From NCBI RefSeq assembly GCF_029975155.1, contig NZ_JARKPQ010000177.1, positions 1 through 43,915 on the forward strand: a stretch of 43,915 nt of DNA. The letters run 5' to 3'. The translations under genes and the position numbers were made by a program. Source of the DNA: Propionicimonas sp. Its GTDB lineage: Bacteria; Actinomycetota; Actinomycetes; Propionibacteriales; Propionibacteriaceae. Below, in pieces: positions 8,035 through 16,818 of the stretch (the stretch's first letter is position 1; the number at the start of each line of letters is the position of its first letter). Below the pieces are notes generated by a model that was not told where the DNA came from, ran no database searches, and saw nothing but the letters and a program-made list of their open reading frames with translations.

Positions 8035-8896
8035 AATCGGCGGCCGGCGGCGCGTCCGCAGCGCTCCCGGCGAGGTCTCGGGCCGCGGCGAAGACGTCGT
8101 CCAGCATGGTCGGGGTGAGCCGTCCGGTGAACGTGTTCTGCTGGCTGGGGTGGTAGCAGCCGACCAGCGCGAGCCCGCCGACCCGGGCCACCACGCCGTG
8201 CCCGAACCGTGGACGGGGGCGCGGGAGCGGGTGCCCCGCCGCGGCGACGTGGCGCAGGGCGGCGTCCCAGGCGAAGCCGCCCAGGCACACGATCACCCGG
8301 ACCCGGGGCAGCAGCGCGAGCTCGGCGTCGAGCCAGGGCGCGCAGGTGTCCCGCTCCTGCGGCGTGGGCCGGTTGTCCGGTGGCGCGCAGCGGACGGCGG
8401 CGACGATCCGCGCGCCCGTCAGTCGCTGGCCGTCCCCGGCGTGGACGGACGTGTCGGTGGCGGCGAGGCCCGCCCGGTGCAGGGCCGCGAACAGCCAGTC
8501 GCCGCTGCGGTCGCCGGTGAACACCCTGCCGGTGCGGTTGCCGCCGTGCGCCGCTGGCGCCAGGCCGAGGACCAGCAGCCAGGCGTCGGGATCGCCCCAG
8601 CCGGTCAGGGGGCGACCCCAGTAGGGCTGGCCGGCGAACGCCGCCCGCTTGTCGGTGGCCACCTGTTCGCGCCAGGCGACCAGGCGCGGGCAGGCCCGGC
8701 AGACGCTGATCCGGGCGTCGAGTTCTGCCAGGTCGCAGTCGGTGGCGAGTTCGACCACCCGCTCCGGTGTGTTCGCGACCGGCGTGGTCGCGCGGGCCGG
8801 ATCGCCAGGCCAGCCGGTGCCCGGCGACACCGGCGAGCCGAAGGGCCCGCCCGTGAGCGGGTGGGGCAGCAACGGGTCAGCGGAGGTCGTCGGCAT
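8009..8896 (-). CDS. Uracil-DNA glycosylase, family 5 (UdgB-like)
   Basis: A 295-residue DNA repair glycosylase that would excise uracil and related damaged bases. The active-site motif 1 [19 protein letters not shown] and motif 3 [10 protein letters not shown] are those of family 5 (UDGb), which lacks the polar catalytic residue of other families. Cysteines in the [15 protein letters not shown] region and further on (VRCAPP, DTCAPW, IVCLGG) could ligate the 4Fe-4S cluster known in this family. The start at ATG 8894-8896 has GGAG upstream and overlaps the preceding DUF1707 gene by 20 bases. Confidence 0.88.
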   Translation of the reverse strand: MPTTSADPLLPHPLTGGPFGSPVSPGTGWPGDPARATTPVANTPERVVELATDCDLAELDARISVCRACPRLVAWREQVATDKRAAFAGQPYWGRPLTGWGDPDAWLLVLGLAPAAHGGNRTGRVFTGDRSGDWLFAALHRAGLAATDTSVHAGDGQRLTGARIVAAVRCAPPDNRPTPQERDTCAPWLDAELALLPRVRVIVCLGGFAWDAALRHVAAAGHPLPRPRPRFGHGVVARVGGLALVGCYHPSQQNTFTGRLTPTMLDDVFAAARDLAGSAADAPPAADFGGVPPLR

Positions 8897-9581
8897 TGGG
8901 CAGCTCCGGGTGTTCGGCGACCCAGTGCTGTGGCTGCGGCGACCGCGTCAGCTGCCGCTGCTGTCGCCGGCGCTGCCTGGCACTGGTGGCCGGACGGATC
9001 TTCAGCGAACCCACCCCGGCGGAGCCGTGCAGGACCAGCAGCGGCTGGCCCGGACCGGGCACGGCGTCCGCGCGGTTGCGCACGGTGCCCCAGCCCTTGG
9101 TGACCTGCTGGGTGTCGACGCCCCAGCCGTCCGGCACGATGATCCGCACGCTGCCGGCACCGCCGAGGACGTCGATGTCGACGACCGGGGCGAGGCAGAC
9201 GGCCTCGCGGCAGTCCAGCACGACCGAGCCGAAGTCGCCGCTCACGCGGAGGTACGGCGGGATCTCCCACCGTCCTCTGCGCCGCTCCCTGGACATGCCC
9301 GCCGACAGGACCAGCCGGTTGCCCGGGCTCCAGCCGGGAGACTGGGGTGCGGTCGGGATGAACTGCTGGTCGCGCCGGCGGGACGGGGGCGTCACCGGCA
9401 GGTCGGCGAACAGCAGGTCGAGATCGGCGTAGGTGAGCGCAGCCTGCACGCGGGCAGAACGCTCCGACACCTCCTGGTCGCTCAGCCTGCCCTCCGCCCC
9501 GGCGCGCTGCAGCAGTTCGATCGCTTCGCGGCGTTCGGCATTCCCGATCCGCAGGTATCCGGGCTCGGCCATGCCGGTCAT
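8877..9581 (-). CDS. DUF1707 / LiaF-like C-terminal domain protein
   Basis: About 234 residues. The N-terminal 60 residues match DUF1707 ([20 protein letters not shown], then [20 protein letters not shown], ending [10 protein letters not shown]), a small helical domain widespread in actinobacteria. The C-terminal part ([34 protein letters not shown]) has the beta-rich pattern of the LiaF-like cell-wall-response domain. No membrane helix is seen. The start is ATG 9579-9581, or the ATG 9 bases in; neither has a convincing ribosome-binding site. A role in envelope stress is suggested by the domain only. Confidence 0.7.
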   Translation of the reverse strand: MTGMAEPGYLRIGNAERREAIELLQRAGAEGRLSDQEVSERSARVQAALTYADLDLLFADLPVTPPSRRRDQQFIPTAPQSPGWSPGNRLVLSAGMSRERRRGRWEIPPYLRVSGDFGSVVLDCREAVCLAPVVDIDVLGGAGSVRIIVPDGWGVDTQQVTKGWGTVRNRADAVPGPGQPLLVLHGSAGVGSLKIRPATSARQRRRQQRQLTRSPQPQHWVAEHPELPNADDLR

Positions 9582-9607
9582 CGTAGTTCGGCCGGCCGCG
9601 GCGGGCA

Positions 9608-9901
9608 TCAGTCGAGGACGGCGCGGAAGCGGGTCAGGTCCACCCGTCCGGACCGGGTGGGGACGCCGTCGGCGGCGAGCCGGCGCGAGCCCTCGGCCAC
9701 CAGATGGGGGGCGATGGTCCCGTCCGCCCGAACGACCCGCCACCAGCACGTCTCGCCGCCGCTGCCCGCCAGCACGCGGGCCACCAGGCGTGGGCCGCAG
9801 CCGACCACCTTCGCGATGTCGCCGTAGGTGCTCACCTGTCCGGTCGGGATCGCCTCCGTGGCCAGCAGGATGCTGTCGGCCAGTTCAGCCATCGACGCCA
9901 T
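9608..9901 (-). CDS. Alkyltransferase-like (MGMT-fold) DNA-binding protein
   Basis: A 97-residue protein of the O6-alkylguanine-DNA alkyltransferase DNA-binding fold. The helix-turn-helix segment [19 protein letters not shown] and the wing [11 protein letters not shown] are clear. The catalytic PCHR motif is absent, so it is an ATL-type protein, which binds O6-alkylguanine and flags it for nucleotide excision repair. A TAGAGT box (9908-9913) lies 6 bases before the ATG and no ribosome-binding site is present, which suggests a leaderless transcript. A second ATG 9 bases in is possible. Confidence 0.82.
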   Translation of the reverse strand: MASMAELADSILLATEAIPTGQVSTYGDIAKVVGCGPRLVARVLAGSGGETCWWRVVRADGTIAPHLVAEGSRRLAADGVPTRSGRVDLTRFRAVLD

Positions 9902-9971
9902 GGCCGAACTCTACGGCGCTGATCCCCGTCCACGGCGCGTCGTAGGGTGGACGTGCCGAAGGGAGCCGACG

Positions 9972-11372
9972 ATGACCGAATTCCGGATCGAGCACGACAC
10001 GATGGGCGAGGTGCGCGTCCCGGCGGACGCGCTGTACGCCGCCCAGACCCAGCGCGCGGTGGAGAACTTCCCGATCTCCGGACGCGGGCTGTCCAGTCAC
10101 CACATCGCCGCGCTGGCCCAGATCAAGCGGGCCGCGGCGATCGCGAACACCGAGTTGGGCGTGCTGGCCCGTCCGGTGGCGGACGCGATCGTCGCGGCCG
10201 CCGACGAGGTGATCGCGGGCCGGCACGACGACCAGTTCCCGATCGACGTCTTCCAGACCGGATCGGGCACGTCGTCCAACATGAACACCAACGAGGTGGT
10301 GGCGACGCTGGCGTCCCTGCGGCTGGGCGAGAGGGTGCATCCGAACGACCACGTGAACGCCTCGCAGTCGTCGAACGACGTGTTCCCCTCCTCCATCCAC
10401 ATCGCCGCGGTGCAGGCCGTGACCGATGAGCTGCTGCCGGGACTGGAGGTGCTCGCCGGCTCGCTGGAGGCGAAGGCCGCCGAGTTCGCGGACGTGGTGA
10501 AGTCCGGGCGCACCCATCTGATGGACGCCACCCCGATCACGCTCGGCCAGGAGTTCTCCGGCTACGCCACCCAGGTGCGCTACGGCATCGAGCGGGTGCG
10601 GGCGACGCTGCCGCGGCTGTGCGAGCTGCCGCTGGGCGGCACGGCGGTCGGCACGGGCATCAACACCCCGCCGGGCTTCTCGGCGCGGGTGATCGAGCTG
10701 GTGGCGGAGCACACCGGGCTGCCGCTGGTCGAGGCGAGCAACCACTTCGAGGCGCAGGCGGCGCAGGACTCACTGGTGGAGACCTCCGGTGCCCTGCGGA
10801 CGATCGCGGTGTCGCTGGTGAAGATCGCGAACGACCTGCGCTGGATGGGCTCGGGGCCGCGCACCGGCATCGGCGAGATCGCGCTGCCTGACCTGCAGCC
10901 GGGCTCGTCGATCATGCCCGGGAAGGTGAACCCGGTGCTGCCGGAAGCGACGGTGATGGTGGCGGCGCAGGTGATCGGCAACGACGCGGCGATCGCGTTC
11001 GCCGGCGCGCAGGGCAACTTCGACCTGCTGGTGATGCTGCCGGTGATGGCCCGCAACCTGCTGGAGTCGATCACGCTGGTCGGCAACGTCTCCCGGCTGC
11101 TGGCCACCCGGTGCGTGGACGGGCTGGTGGCGAACGTGGAGCGCTGCCGGCAGCTCGCGGAGTCGTCGCCGTCCATCGTCACGCCACTGAACCGGATCAT
11201 CGGCTACGAGGCGGCCGCGAAGATCGCCAAACACTCGGTGAAGGCGAACCTGACCGTCGCCGAGGCCGTGCGGGACCTCGGCTACGTCGAGCGCGGCGAG
11301 ATCAGCGAGGAGCAGCTGGCGAAGGCGCTGGACGTCACGACGATGACGGGACGGGCGAGCCTCGGTCGCTGA
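9972..11372 (+). CDS. fumC: Class II fumarate hydratase
   Basis: Fumarase C, 466 residues. It interconverts fumarate and malate in the TCA cycle. Family signatures are [15 protein letters not shown], the [20 protein letters not shown] region and the catalytic serine loop [16 protein letters not shown] starting at residue 311. The ATG at 9972 has AAGGGAG 6-7 bases upstream; the frame is open much further up, over the divergent ATL gene, and those starts are rejected. A TAGGGT box at 9943-9948 is a possible -10 element. Confidence 0.96.
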   Translation: MTEFRIEHDTMGEVRVPADALYAAQTQRAVENFPISGRGLSSHHIAALAQIKRAAAIANTELGVLARPVADAIVAAADEVIAGRHDDQFPIDVFQTGSGTSSNMNTNEVVATLASLRLGERVHPNDHVNASQSSNDVFPSSIHIAAVQAVTDELLPGLEVLAGSLEAKAAEFADVVKSGRTHLMDATPITLGQEFSGYATQVRYGIERVRATLPRLCELPLGGTAVGTGINTPPGFSARVIELVAEHTGLPLVEASNHFEAQAAQDSLVETSGALRTIAVSLVKIANDLRWMGSGPRTGIGEIALPDLQPGSSIMPGKVNPVLPEATVMVAAQVIGNDAAIAFAGAQGNFDLLVMLPVMARNLLESITLVGNVSRLLATRCVDGLVANVERCRQLAESSPSIVTPLNRIIGYEAAAKIAKHSVKANLTVAEAVRDLGYVERGEISEEQLAKALDVTTMTGRASLGR

Positions 11373-11384
11373 GGACACCACCGG

Positions 11385-12233
11385 TCACCGGTCTGCGAAG
11401 ATCGCGGCGAGCCGGTCGCGCATGACCGTGCGGTCGGGGTCGACGCCGGTCCACAGCTGGACGGCGACGGCGCCCTGGTTGACCAGCATGCCGAGCCCGT
11501 CGAGCGCGGTCAGTCCGCGGGACCGGGCCGCGGCGACGAGCGCCGTCGTCGGCGGATTCGGGATCACGTCGGCGACGACCAGGGGTGGCCGCAGCGTGTC
11601 GAGGTCGACGGCCGGCAGGTCGGCGCCACCGGGATACAGCCCGACCTGGGTCGCGTTGACCAGCAGGTCGAGCCCGGACGGCACGGCCCAGGCGCCCTGC
11701 CAGGGTGCCTGCCGGCCGGTCGCGGACGTCCGTGCGCTGATCAGTTCGGCCAGTTCGCGTCCGGGTTCGGGGCGACGGCTGACCACCACCACCTCGGCCG
11801 CACCGGCGAGCGCCAGCTCGACCGCGATCGCCCGGGCCGCGCCGCCCGCCCCGAGCACCGCCACCCGGGCGCCGGCCGGATCGATCACCGTCCGCACCGA
11901 CTCCAGGAAGCCCTGGCCGTCGGTGTTGTGCCCGACCAGGTCGTGGCCGTCGCGCACCACGCAGTTCACCGCGCCGATGATCTGCGCCGACGGCGCGAGC
12001 CGGTCGAGATGCGGGATGACCGCGAGCTTGTGCGGGATCGAGCAGTTGAAGCCCACCCAGCCCATGGCGCGGGCGCCGGCGACCGCGTCGGCGAGGTCGC
12101 CCGGGGCCACCTCGCAATTGAGGTAGCGGGCGTTGAGGCCGTGGTGAGCGTAGGCGGCCTCCATCATCGCCACGGTCGGGTTCTCGTCGGCCGGCTGGGC
12201 GAAGGACCCGGTGATCGTGCTGAGGAAGTGCAT
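11385..12233 (-). CDS. Shikimate/quinate dehydrogenase family protein
   Basis: A 282-residue AroE-family dehydrogenase. The substrate-binding domain carries NCSIPHKLAVIPHLD (family consensus has T-x-P-H-K) and NTDGQGFLES. The Rossmann glycine motif is VLGAGGAARAIAVELALAGA, followed by NATQVGLYPGG. The start is ATG 12231-12233 with AAGGAG 7 bases upstream; a longer open frame is rejected. It lies 35 bases downstream of the LacI gene in the same direction and opposite a GMC oxidoreductase. It may therefore be a catabolic paralog (quinate/shikimate or a sugar-acid) rather than the biosynthetic AroE. The sequence alone cannot decide. Confidence 0.8.
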   Translation of the reverse strand: MHFLSTITGSFAQPADENPTVAMMEAAYAHHGLNARYLNCEVAPGDLADAVAGARAMGWVGFNCSIPHKLAVIPHLDRLAPSAQIIGAVNCVVRDGHDLVGHNTDGQGFLESVRTVIDPAGARVAVLGAGGAARAIAVELALAGAAEVVVVSRRPEPGRELAELISARTSATGRQAPWQGAWAVPSGLDLLVNATQVGLYPGGADLPAVDLDTLRPPLVVADVIPNPPTTALVAAARSRGLTALDGLGMLVNQGAVAVQLWTGVDPDRTVMRDRLAAIFADR

Positions 12234-12268
12234 CCTGGTACTCCTTGTTCGGTGGGACGGATCGGCGG

Positions 12269-13372
12269 TCAGGGCGCCGCCGGACCGGAACTGCTGCGGA
12301 TCTGGACGACCGTGGGGAGCACGATCCGCCGGGGGTGGCGGCGCGCCCGATGCCCCGGGGTCTCCCCGGCGGCCAGGCGGTCCAGGACGAGCCGGGCGGC
12401 CTCGCGTCCCTTCTGCGCCAGCGGCTGCCCGACGGTGGTCAGGCCGACCCGCTGGGCCTCGGGGACGTCGTCGAAGCCGGTCACGGTGAGGTCGTCGGGC
12501 ACGCGGAGCCCACGCCGTCCGGCGGCCTCCAGCGCGCCGAGGGCGAGGACGTCGGCGAGGCAGCACACCGCGGTGATGTCCGGACGGCGGGCGAGCAGGG
12601 CGGCCAGCGCCTCGGCACCGGAGTCCCGCGAGTCGACGAACCGTTCCTCCACGCTCACGCCGGCCTCATCGACCCCGGCGGCGGCCAGGCCGTCGAAGAA
12701 GCCCGCCAGCCGTTCGCGCTGGACGGAATAGGTCGCCGAGAGCCGGCGGTCCTCGCTGACCGGGCCGTTGTAGCGGCTCGCGCCGAGCCGGGTGCAGACG
12801 ACCCCTATCCGGCGATGGCCGAGTCCGGCGACGTGAGTGGCGATCTCGCGGGCCGCGGCCCGGTCGTCGAGCCCGACCCAGTCGACCTGCGGTTGCTCGC
12901 GGGGCTGATCGACGACCACCAGCGGGACGCCCCGGTCGACGCCGGCGAGCAGGTGCGGGTCGGCGTCCGGGACGCTGTAGACGATCAGCGCGTCGATGGC
13001 CGCCGCGCGCACCGGACTGGCGGTGCGCGCCGACGTGGACGGCGGACCGCCGGCCAGCAGCAGCAGGTTGCGGCCGGCCGCCCCGCACACCTCCGCGACG
13101 CCGGAGAGGAAGCCCAGCGACGCCGGGTCGTCGAACGCGAACCCGAGATCGTCGGTGAAGACCAGGCCAACGGTGTCGCTGCGGCCGCGACGCAGTTGGC
13201 GCGCGGCCGGGTCCGGGCCGGGGTAGCCGACCGCGCGGGCGTGTTCGAGGACGCGGGCCCGGAGGTCTGCGGACACCCGGTCGGGCCGGCTGAACGCGTT
13301 CGACACCGTCGCGGTCGAGACACCGAGGTCCGCGGCGATGGTCGCGAGCGAGGGACGTCCGGTTCGTTGCAC
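12269..13372 (-). CDS. LacI-family transcriptional regulator
   Basis: A 367-residue LacI/PurR-type repressor. The DNA-binding region is RPSLATIAADLGVSTATVSN with a following hinge helix (PAARQLRRGRSDTVGLVF), then a periplasmic-binding-protein-like sensor domain with VVVDQPREQPQVDWVGLDD. It starts with GTG at 13370-13372. A TAGCCT box 6 bases before this start hints at a leaderless mRNA. It is divergent from the GMC oxidoreductase and upstream of the AroE-like gene. Two palindromic AT-rich sites in the intergenic region are likely operators. The inducer is unknown. Confidence 0.9.
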   Translation of the reverse strand: MQRTGRPSLATIAADLGVSTATVSNAFSRPDRVSADLRARVLEHARAVGYPGPDPAARQLRRGRSDTVGLVFTDDLGFAFDDPASLGFLSGVAEVCGAAGRNLLLLAGGPPSTSARTASPVRAAAIDALIVYSVPDADPHLLAGVDRGVPLVVVDQPREQPQVDWVGLDDRAAAREIATHVAGLGHRRIGVVCTRLGASRYNGPVSEDRRLSATYSVQRERLAGFFDGLAAAGVDEAGVSVEERFVDSRDSGAEALAALLARRPDITAVCCLADVLALGALEAAGRRGLRVPDDLTVTGFDDVPEAQRVGLTTVGQPLAQKGREAARLVLDRLAAGETPGHRARRHPRRIVLPTVVQIRSSSGPAAP

Positions 13373-13392
13373 GGCTTCAGGCTAGCCGAACA

Positions 13393-13403
13393 TTAAGCAT
13401 TAA
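13393..13403. promoter_or_regulatory. Operator-like site near the LacI start
   Basis: TTAAGCATTAA has symmetrical TTAA arms and lies 21-31 bases upstream of the LacI start. It resembles the perfect palindrome at 13470-13481 and may be an autoregulatory site. Confidence 0.35.
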
Positions 13404-13469
13404 CACCAGATAATCTCCCCAATTGGTGGCTTTTCATGCAGGATCAAGCGTACCGTTGTCCCCACGGCG

Positions 13470-13481
13470 TTAATCGATTAA
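13470..13481. promoter_or_regulatory. Palindromic operator-like site before the GMC gene
   Basis: TTAATCGATTAA is a perfect 12-bp palindrome with a central CG, as in LacI-family operators. It is AT-rich in otherwise GC-rich DNA and ends 12 bases before the GMC start codon, abutting its ribosome-binding site (AAGAGG). Confidence 0.5.
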
Positions 13482-13493
13482 GAGGATGCAACG

Positions 13494-14999
13494 ATGCAGA
13501 CGGTAACCGCGGACGTGGTGGTGGTCGGCTCCGGGATGGGTGGTGGCACGACCGCGTGGGCGCTCGCCCGGCGCGGCATCGACGTGCTGGTGGTGGAGCG
13601 CGGCGAGGCGATCCCCAGGGAAGCCGCCAACCTCTCGCCCCGCGAGGTCTTCATCAACAAGCGCTACAAGCCGGCCGAGACCTGGCTGGACGGCGCCGGC
13701 CGCCCGTTCCACCCCGGCGTCCACTACGTCGTCGGCGGCAACACCAAGGTGTACGGGGCGAGCCTGCCGCGGTTCCGGGAGAGCGACTTCGGCCGCATCG
13801 AGCACCACGAGGGCGTCTCTCCGGAATGGCCGTTCAGCTATGCCGACCTCGAGCCGTACTACCTGCAGGCCGAACAGCTCTACCGGGTGCACGGAGCGAC
13901 CGGGGAGGATCCCAGCGAACCATGGCGCAGCGAGCCGTACCCGTACCCGGCCGTCCCGCACGAGCCCTACGTCGCCGACCTCGCGCAACGCCTGCGCGGC
14001 GCCGGCGTTACCCCGTCGCCGACCTCGATGGGCATCGACCTGCGTCCGTCCGGCGCCTGCATCCGGTGCAGGACCTGCGACGGCTTCCCCTGCGCCTTCG
14101 ACGCGAAGGGCGACGCCGAGACCTGCGCCCTGGGCCCGGCGATGGCGACCGGCAGGGTCCGGCTGCTGACCGGGGTCAGGGTGCGGCGGATCTGCACCGA
14201 CACCTCACCGGGCGCCGTCAGCCACCTCGAGGCCGAGGGGCCGGACGGTCCACTGCGGATCCTCGCCGACCGCTACGTCGTCGCCGCCGGCGCGGCGAAC
14301 TCCGCCGCCCTGCTGCTCGCGTCCGGCAACGCCGACCACCCCGGCGGCCTGGCAAACTCCTCCGACCTGGTCGGACGCAACTTCATGATGCACAACAACG
14401 CCCACATCGCCTGCATGGACCTCGACCGGCGCAATGACGTGGTCTTCCAGAAGACCCTGCAGGTCAACGACTGGTACCACGACGGCGGGGACGGAAAGCC
14501 GCTGGGCACCCTGCAACTGCTCGGCAAGGTGCAGGGCATCATGATGAAGAGCTGGGCCACCCGGGTGCCCCTGGCGGCACTGGACGTGTTCGCGTCCCGC
14601 AGTGTCGAACTGCTGGTGATGACCGAGGACCTGCCCCGTCCGGACAACCGCGTGACGCTCGCTGCCGACGGCACGATCACCGTGACCCGGCGCGCCGCGG
14701 GCACCTCGACCCATGCCGCCCTGCTGCGCCGGGCCAAGCGGCTGATGCGCAGGGCCGGCTACGACGTGATCGGCGTGCAGCCCTTCGACATCAGCATGAA
14801 CAGCCACATGTGCGGAACGCTCGTCGCCGGCGTCGACCCCCGGCGCTCCGTCCTCGACCCGTACTGCCGCGCGCACGACGTGGAGAACCTGTGGGTGCTC
14901 GACTCCAGCTTCTTCCCGTCCTCGGCCGCGATGAATCCGGCCCTGACCATCGCCGCCCAGGCGCTGCGTGCGGTCGCGGAGTCTGCGCTCGGCGGTTGA
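13494..14999 (+). CDS. GMC-family FAD oxidoreductase
   Basis: A 501-residue glucose-methanol-choline family flavoprotein. The FAD-binding VVVGSGMGGGTTAWALARRG is at residues 8-27, GGNTKVYGASLPRF follows, and the conserved C-terminal motif has the catalytic-region His (NSHMCGTLVAG) and the FAD-contact segment MNPALTIAAQA. A four-cysteine motif CIRCRTCDGFPC lies mid-protein, as in the subgroup related to gluconate and polyol dehydrogenases. The start is ATG 13494 with AAGAGG upstream. No signal peptide is seen. The divergent LacI and the AroE-like dehydrogenase suggest oxidation of a sugar, polyol or cyclitol. Confidence 0.88.
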   Translation: MQTVTADVVVVGSGMGGGTTAWALARRGIDVLVVERGEAIPREAANLSPREVFINKRYKPAETWLDGAGRPFHPGVHYVVGGNTKVYGASLPRFRESDFGRIEHHEGVSPEWPFSYADLEPYYLQAEQLYRVHGATGEDPSEPWRSEPYPYPAVPHEPYVADLAQRLRGAGVTPSPTSMGIDLRPSGACIRCRTCDGFPCAFDAKGDAETCALGPAMATGRVRLLTGVRVRRICTDTSPGAVSHLEAEGPDGPLRILADRYVVAAGAANSAALLLASGNADHPGGLANSSDLVGRNFMMHNNAHIACMDLDRRNDVVFQKTLQVNDWYHDGGDGKPLGTLQLLGKVQGIMMKSWATRVPLAALDVFASRSVELLVMTEDLPRPDNRVTLAADGTITVTRRAAGTSTHAALLRRAKRLMRRAGYDVIGVQPFDISMNSHMCGTLVAGVDPRRSVLDPYCRAHDVENLWVLDSSFFPSSAAMNPALTIAAQALRAVAESALGG

Positions 15000-15021
15000 G
15001 ACACGCTGGCCCAGGCAGCAC

Positions 15022-15059
15022 GAAACCCCTCGTCCAACTTGCGTTTGACGAGGGGTTTC
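15022..15059. terminator. Bidirectional terminator hairpin
   Basis: A perfect 13-bp stem (15022-15034 with 15047-15059) has GAAA at its 5' base and TTTC at its 3' base, so each strand offers a short U-run. It lies between the convergent GMC gene and tRNA-Tyr. Confidence 0.75.
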
Positions 15060-15065
15060 AGCGCG

Positions 15066-15147
15066 TGGCAGGTGTAGGGTTCGAACCTACGTAGGCTTAG
15101 CCGACGGTTTTACAGACCGCTCCCTTTGGCCACTCGGGCAACCTGCC
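15066..15147 (-). tRNA. tRNA-Tyr (GTA anticodon)
   Basis: An 82-base tRNA on the minus strand with a long variable arm, as expected for Tyr. The acceptor pairs GGCAGGT with ACCTGCC, the discriminator is A, and the anticodon loop reads CTGTAAA on a GGT/ACC stem region. The T-loop reads TTCGAAC. Confidence 0.96.
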
Positions 15148-15157
15148 GTGCCCGGCA

Positions 15158-15186
15158 ACTGTAGCAAAGCCGGGCCCGCGCATCGA
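15158..15186 (-). promoter_or_regulatory. Probable tRNA-Tyr promoter
   Basis: On the minus strand TACAGT (15158-15163) is a good -10 box about 10 bases before the tRNA. The -35 region TCGATG, 17 bases upstream, is only a partial match. Confidence 0.4.
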
Positions 15187-15288
15187 ATCACACGGCTCCC
15201 CCGGAGGCAGGCCACCCGACAGGCGCCCGATTGCGGTGTCGGCGGCCATCTGATGGCATAGGTGGCGTACCCGAGGCAGGAGAGACAG

Positions 15289-15780
15289 GTGGCTGGAGAG
15301 AGCTCGTTCGACATCGTCAGCAAGGTGGACCGCCAGGAGGTCGACAACGCCCACAACATGGCGGCGAAGGAGGTGCGCAACCGGTTCGACTTCAAGGGCA
15401 CGGACGCGTCCATCCGGTGGTCGGGCGAGGCGATCGAGATGGAGGCCAACGGCGAGGAGCGCGTGAAGGCGATCCTCGACGTCTTCCAGACCATGCTGGT
15501 CCGCCGCAAGGTCGACCTGAAGTCGCTGGACGCCGGCGAGCCGCGGCTGTCGGGCAAGCTGTGGAAGCTCACCGCGTCCATGAGGCAGGGCATCAGCCGC
15601 GAGGACGCACAGAAGATCAGCAAGCTGATCCGGGACGCGGGCCTGAAGGGCGTGCGCACCCAGGTGCAGGGCGACGAGCTGCGGGTGTTCGGCAAGAAGC
15701 GCGACGACCTGCAGGCCGTGCAGAAGCTCGTCCGCGACGCCGACTACGACTTCGCGGTCCAGTTCGACAACTACCGCTGA
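15289..15780 (+). CDS. YajQ family nucleotide-binding protein
   Basis: A 163-residue YajQ (DUF520) protein, the standard family length. It shows [31 protein letters not shown] and a C-terminal [16 protein letters not shown] ending. The family binds nucleotides; some members bind cyclic-di-GMP and act on transcription. The start is GTG 15289 ([10 protein letters not shown]) with GGAGAGA upstream; an in-frame GTG 27 bases earlier is less suitable. It lies 9 bases upstream of the next gene and may be co-transcribed with it. Confidence 0.92.
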   Translation: MAGESSFDIVSKVDRQEVDNAHNMAAKEVRNRFDFKGTDASIRWSGEAIEMEANGEERVKAILDVFQTMLVRRKVDLKSLDAGEPRLSGKLWKLTASMRQGISREDAQKISKLIRDAGLKGVRTQVQGDELRVFGKKRDDLQAVQKLVRDADYDFAVQFDNYR

Positions 15781-15789
15781 ACACCTGAG

Positions 15790-16818
15790 GTGGGCAGCAC
15801 TCCCTACCTGAGGCTGGACGAGGCGATCCTCCAGCGGAACATCGAGGCGATGGCCCGCGTGGCGGCGACGGCCGGCGTCGCCCTGCGGCCCCACGCGAAG
15901 ACCCACAAGTCGCCCGAGGTCGCCCGGCGGCAGCTCGCCGCGGGCGCGGTCGGGCTCACCGTGGCCACCATCGGCGAGGCGGAGGTCTTCGCCGATGCCG
16001 GCTGCACCGACCTGTTCATCGCGTACCCGCTGTGGGTTGACTCGGCGGCGGCCACCCGGCTGCGCGCGCTCGGTGACCGCGTCCGGCTCGCTGCGGGCTG
16101 CGACTCCGTGGAGGCGGCGGCGAACCTCATTGGGTTGCCGCTGGAGGTGCTGGTGGAGATCGACTCCGGGCACCACCGCACCGGGGTGGTGCCGGCCGAC
16201 GCGGGTCCGCTGGCCGCCCGGATCGCGGACCTCGGGGTTCGCGTGCGTGGCGTGTTCACCTTCCCCGGGCACAGCTACTCCCCCGACGGCCGGCACGCCG
16301 CGGCCGTGGATGAGGCCACGGCCCTGGCCACCGCCGCCGAGGCGATGGCCAGGGCCGGCGTCCCGGCGGACGTGGTCAGCGGGGGTTCCACCCCGTCCGC
16401 GGGCTTCGTCGAGCAGGGCGTGCTGACCGAGTTGCGCCCCGGCGTCTCCGTGTTCGGCGACGCGCAGCAGGTCGAACTGGGCACGATCGGCTTCGAGGAT
16501 GTCGCCCTGACCGTGGTCGCGACCGTCGTCTCCCACGCCCACGGTCGCGTGGTCACGGACGCGGGCAGCAAGGCTCTCGGCGCGGACCGCGCGCCGTGGG
16601 CGTCCGGCTTCGGACGGGTGCTGGACCGTCCGGACGCGCGGGTGGTCGCGCTCAGCGAGCACCATGCGACGATCGAGTGGCCCGGCGCGCTGCCGCCTCT
16701 GGGCAGCCGGGTGCAGCTCGTGCCCAACCACGTCTGCACCACGGTCAACCTGGCCGACGAGTACCACCTGGCCACCGGCGGGACGTGGCCGGTCGCGGCG
16801 CGCGGACGCAACGGCTGA
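15790..16818 (+). CDS. D-threonine aldolase / D-serine dehydratase-like PLP enzyme
   Basis: A 342-residue alanine-racemase-fold PLP enzyme of the metal-activated D-threonine aldolase/D-serine dehydratase group. The N-terminal RPHAKTHKSPEVAR carries the PLP lysine, and the C-terminal VPNHVCTTVN supplies the His/Cys metal ligands (His314, Cys316). The Gly-rich phosphate-binding VVSGGSTPS is present. It starts with GTG 15790 and its stop overlaps the next gene (TGATG). The product could cleave D-threonine-type beta-hydroxy amino acids or dehydrate D-serine; which one cannot be decided from sequence. Confidence 0.85.
   Translation: MGSTPYLRLDEAILQRNIEAMARVAATAGVALRPHAKTHKSPEVARRQLAAGAVGLTVATIGEAEVFADAGCTDLFIAYPLWVDSAAATRLRALGDRVRLAAGCDSVEAAANLIGLPLEVLVEIDSGHHRTGVVPADAGPLAARIADLGVRVRGVFTFPGHSYSPDGRHAAAVDEATALATAAEAMARAGVPADVVSGGSTPSAGFVEQGVLTELRPGVSVFGDAQQVELGTIGFEDVALTVVATVVSHAHGRVVTDAGSKALGADRAPWASGFGRVLDRPDARVVALSEHHATIEWPGALPPLGSRVQLVPNHVCTTVNLADEYHLATGGTWPVAARGRNG

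Noticed and set aside
15262..15288. Upstream GTG start for yajQ
   Set aside because: The GTG at 15289 has the ribosome-binding site GGAGAGA and gives the standard family length.
15097..16767. A 556-codon open frame on the minus strand
   Set aside because: It covers tRNA-Tyr, yajQ and the PLP enzyme on the other strand and has no domain. It is a shadow frame.
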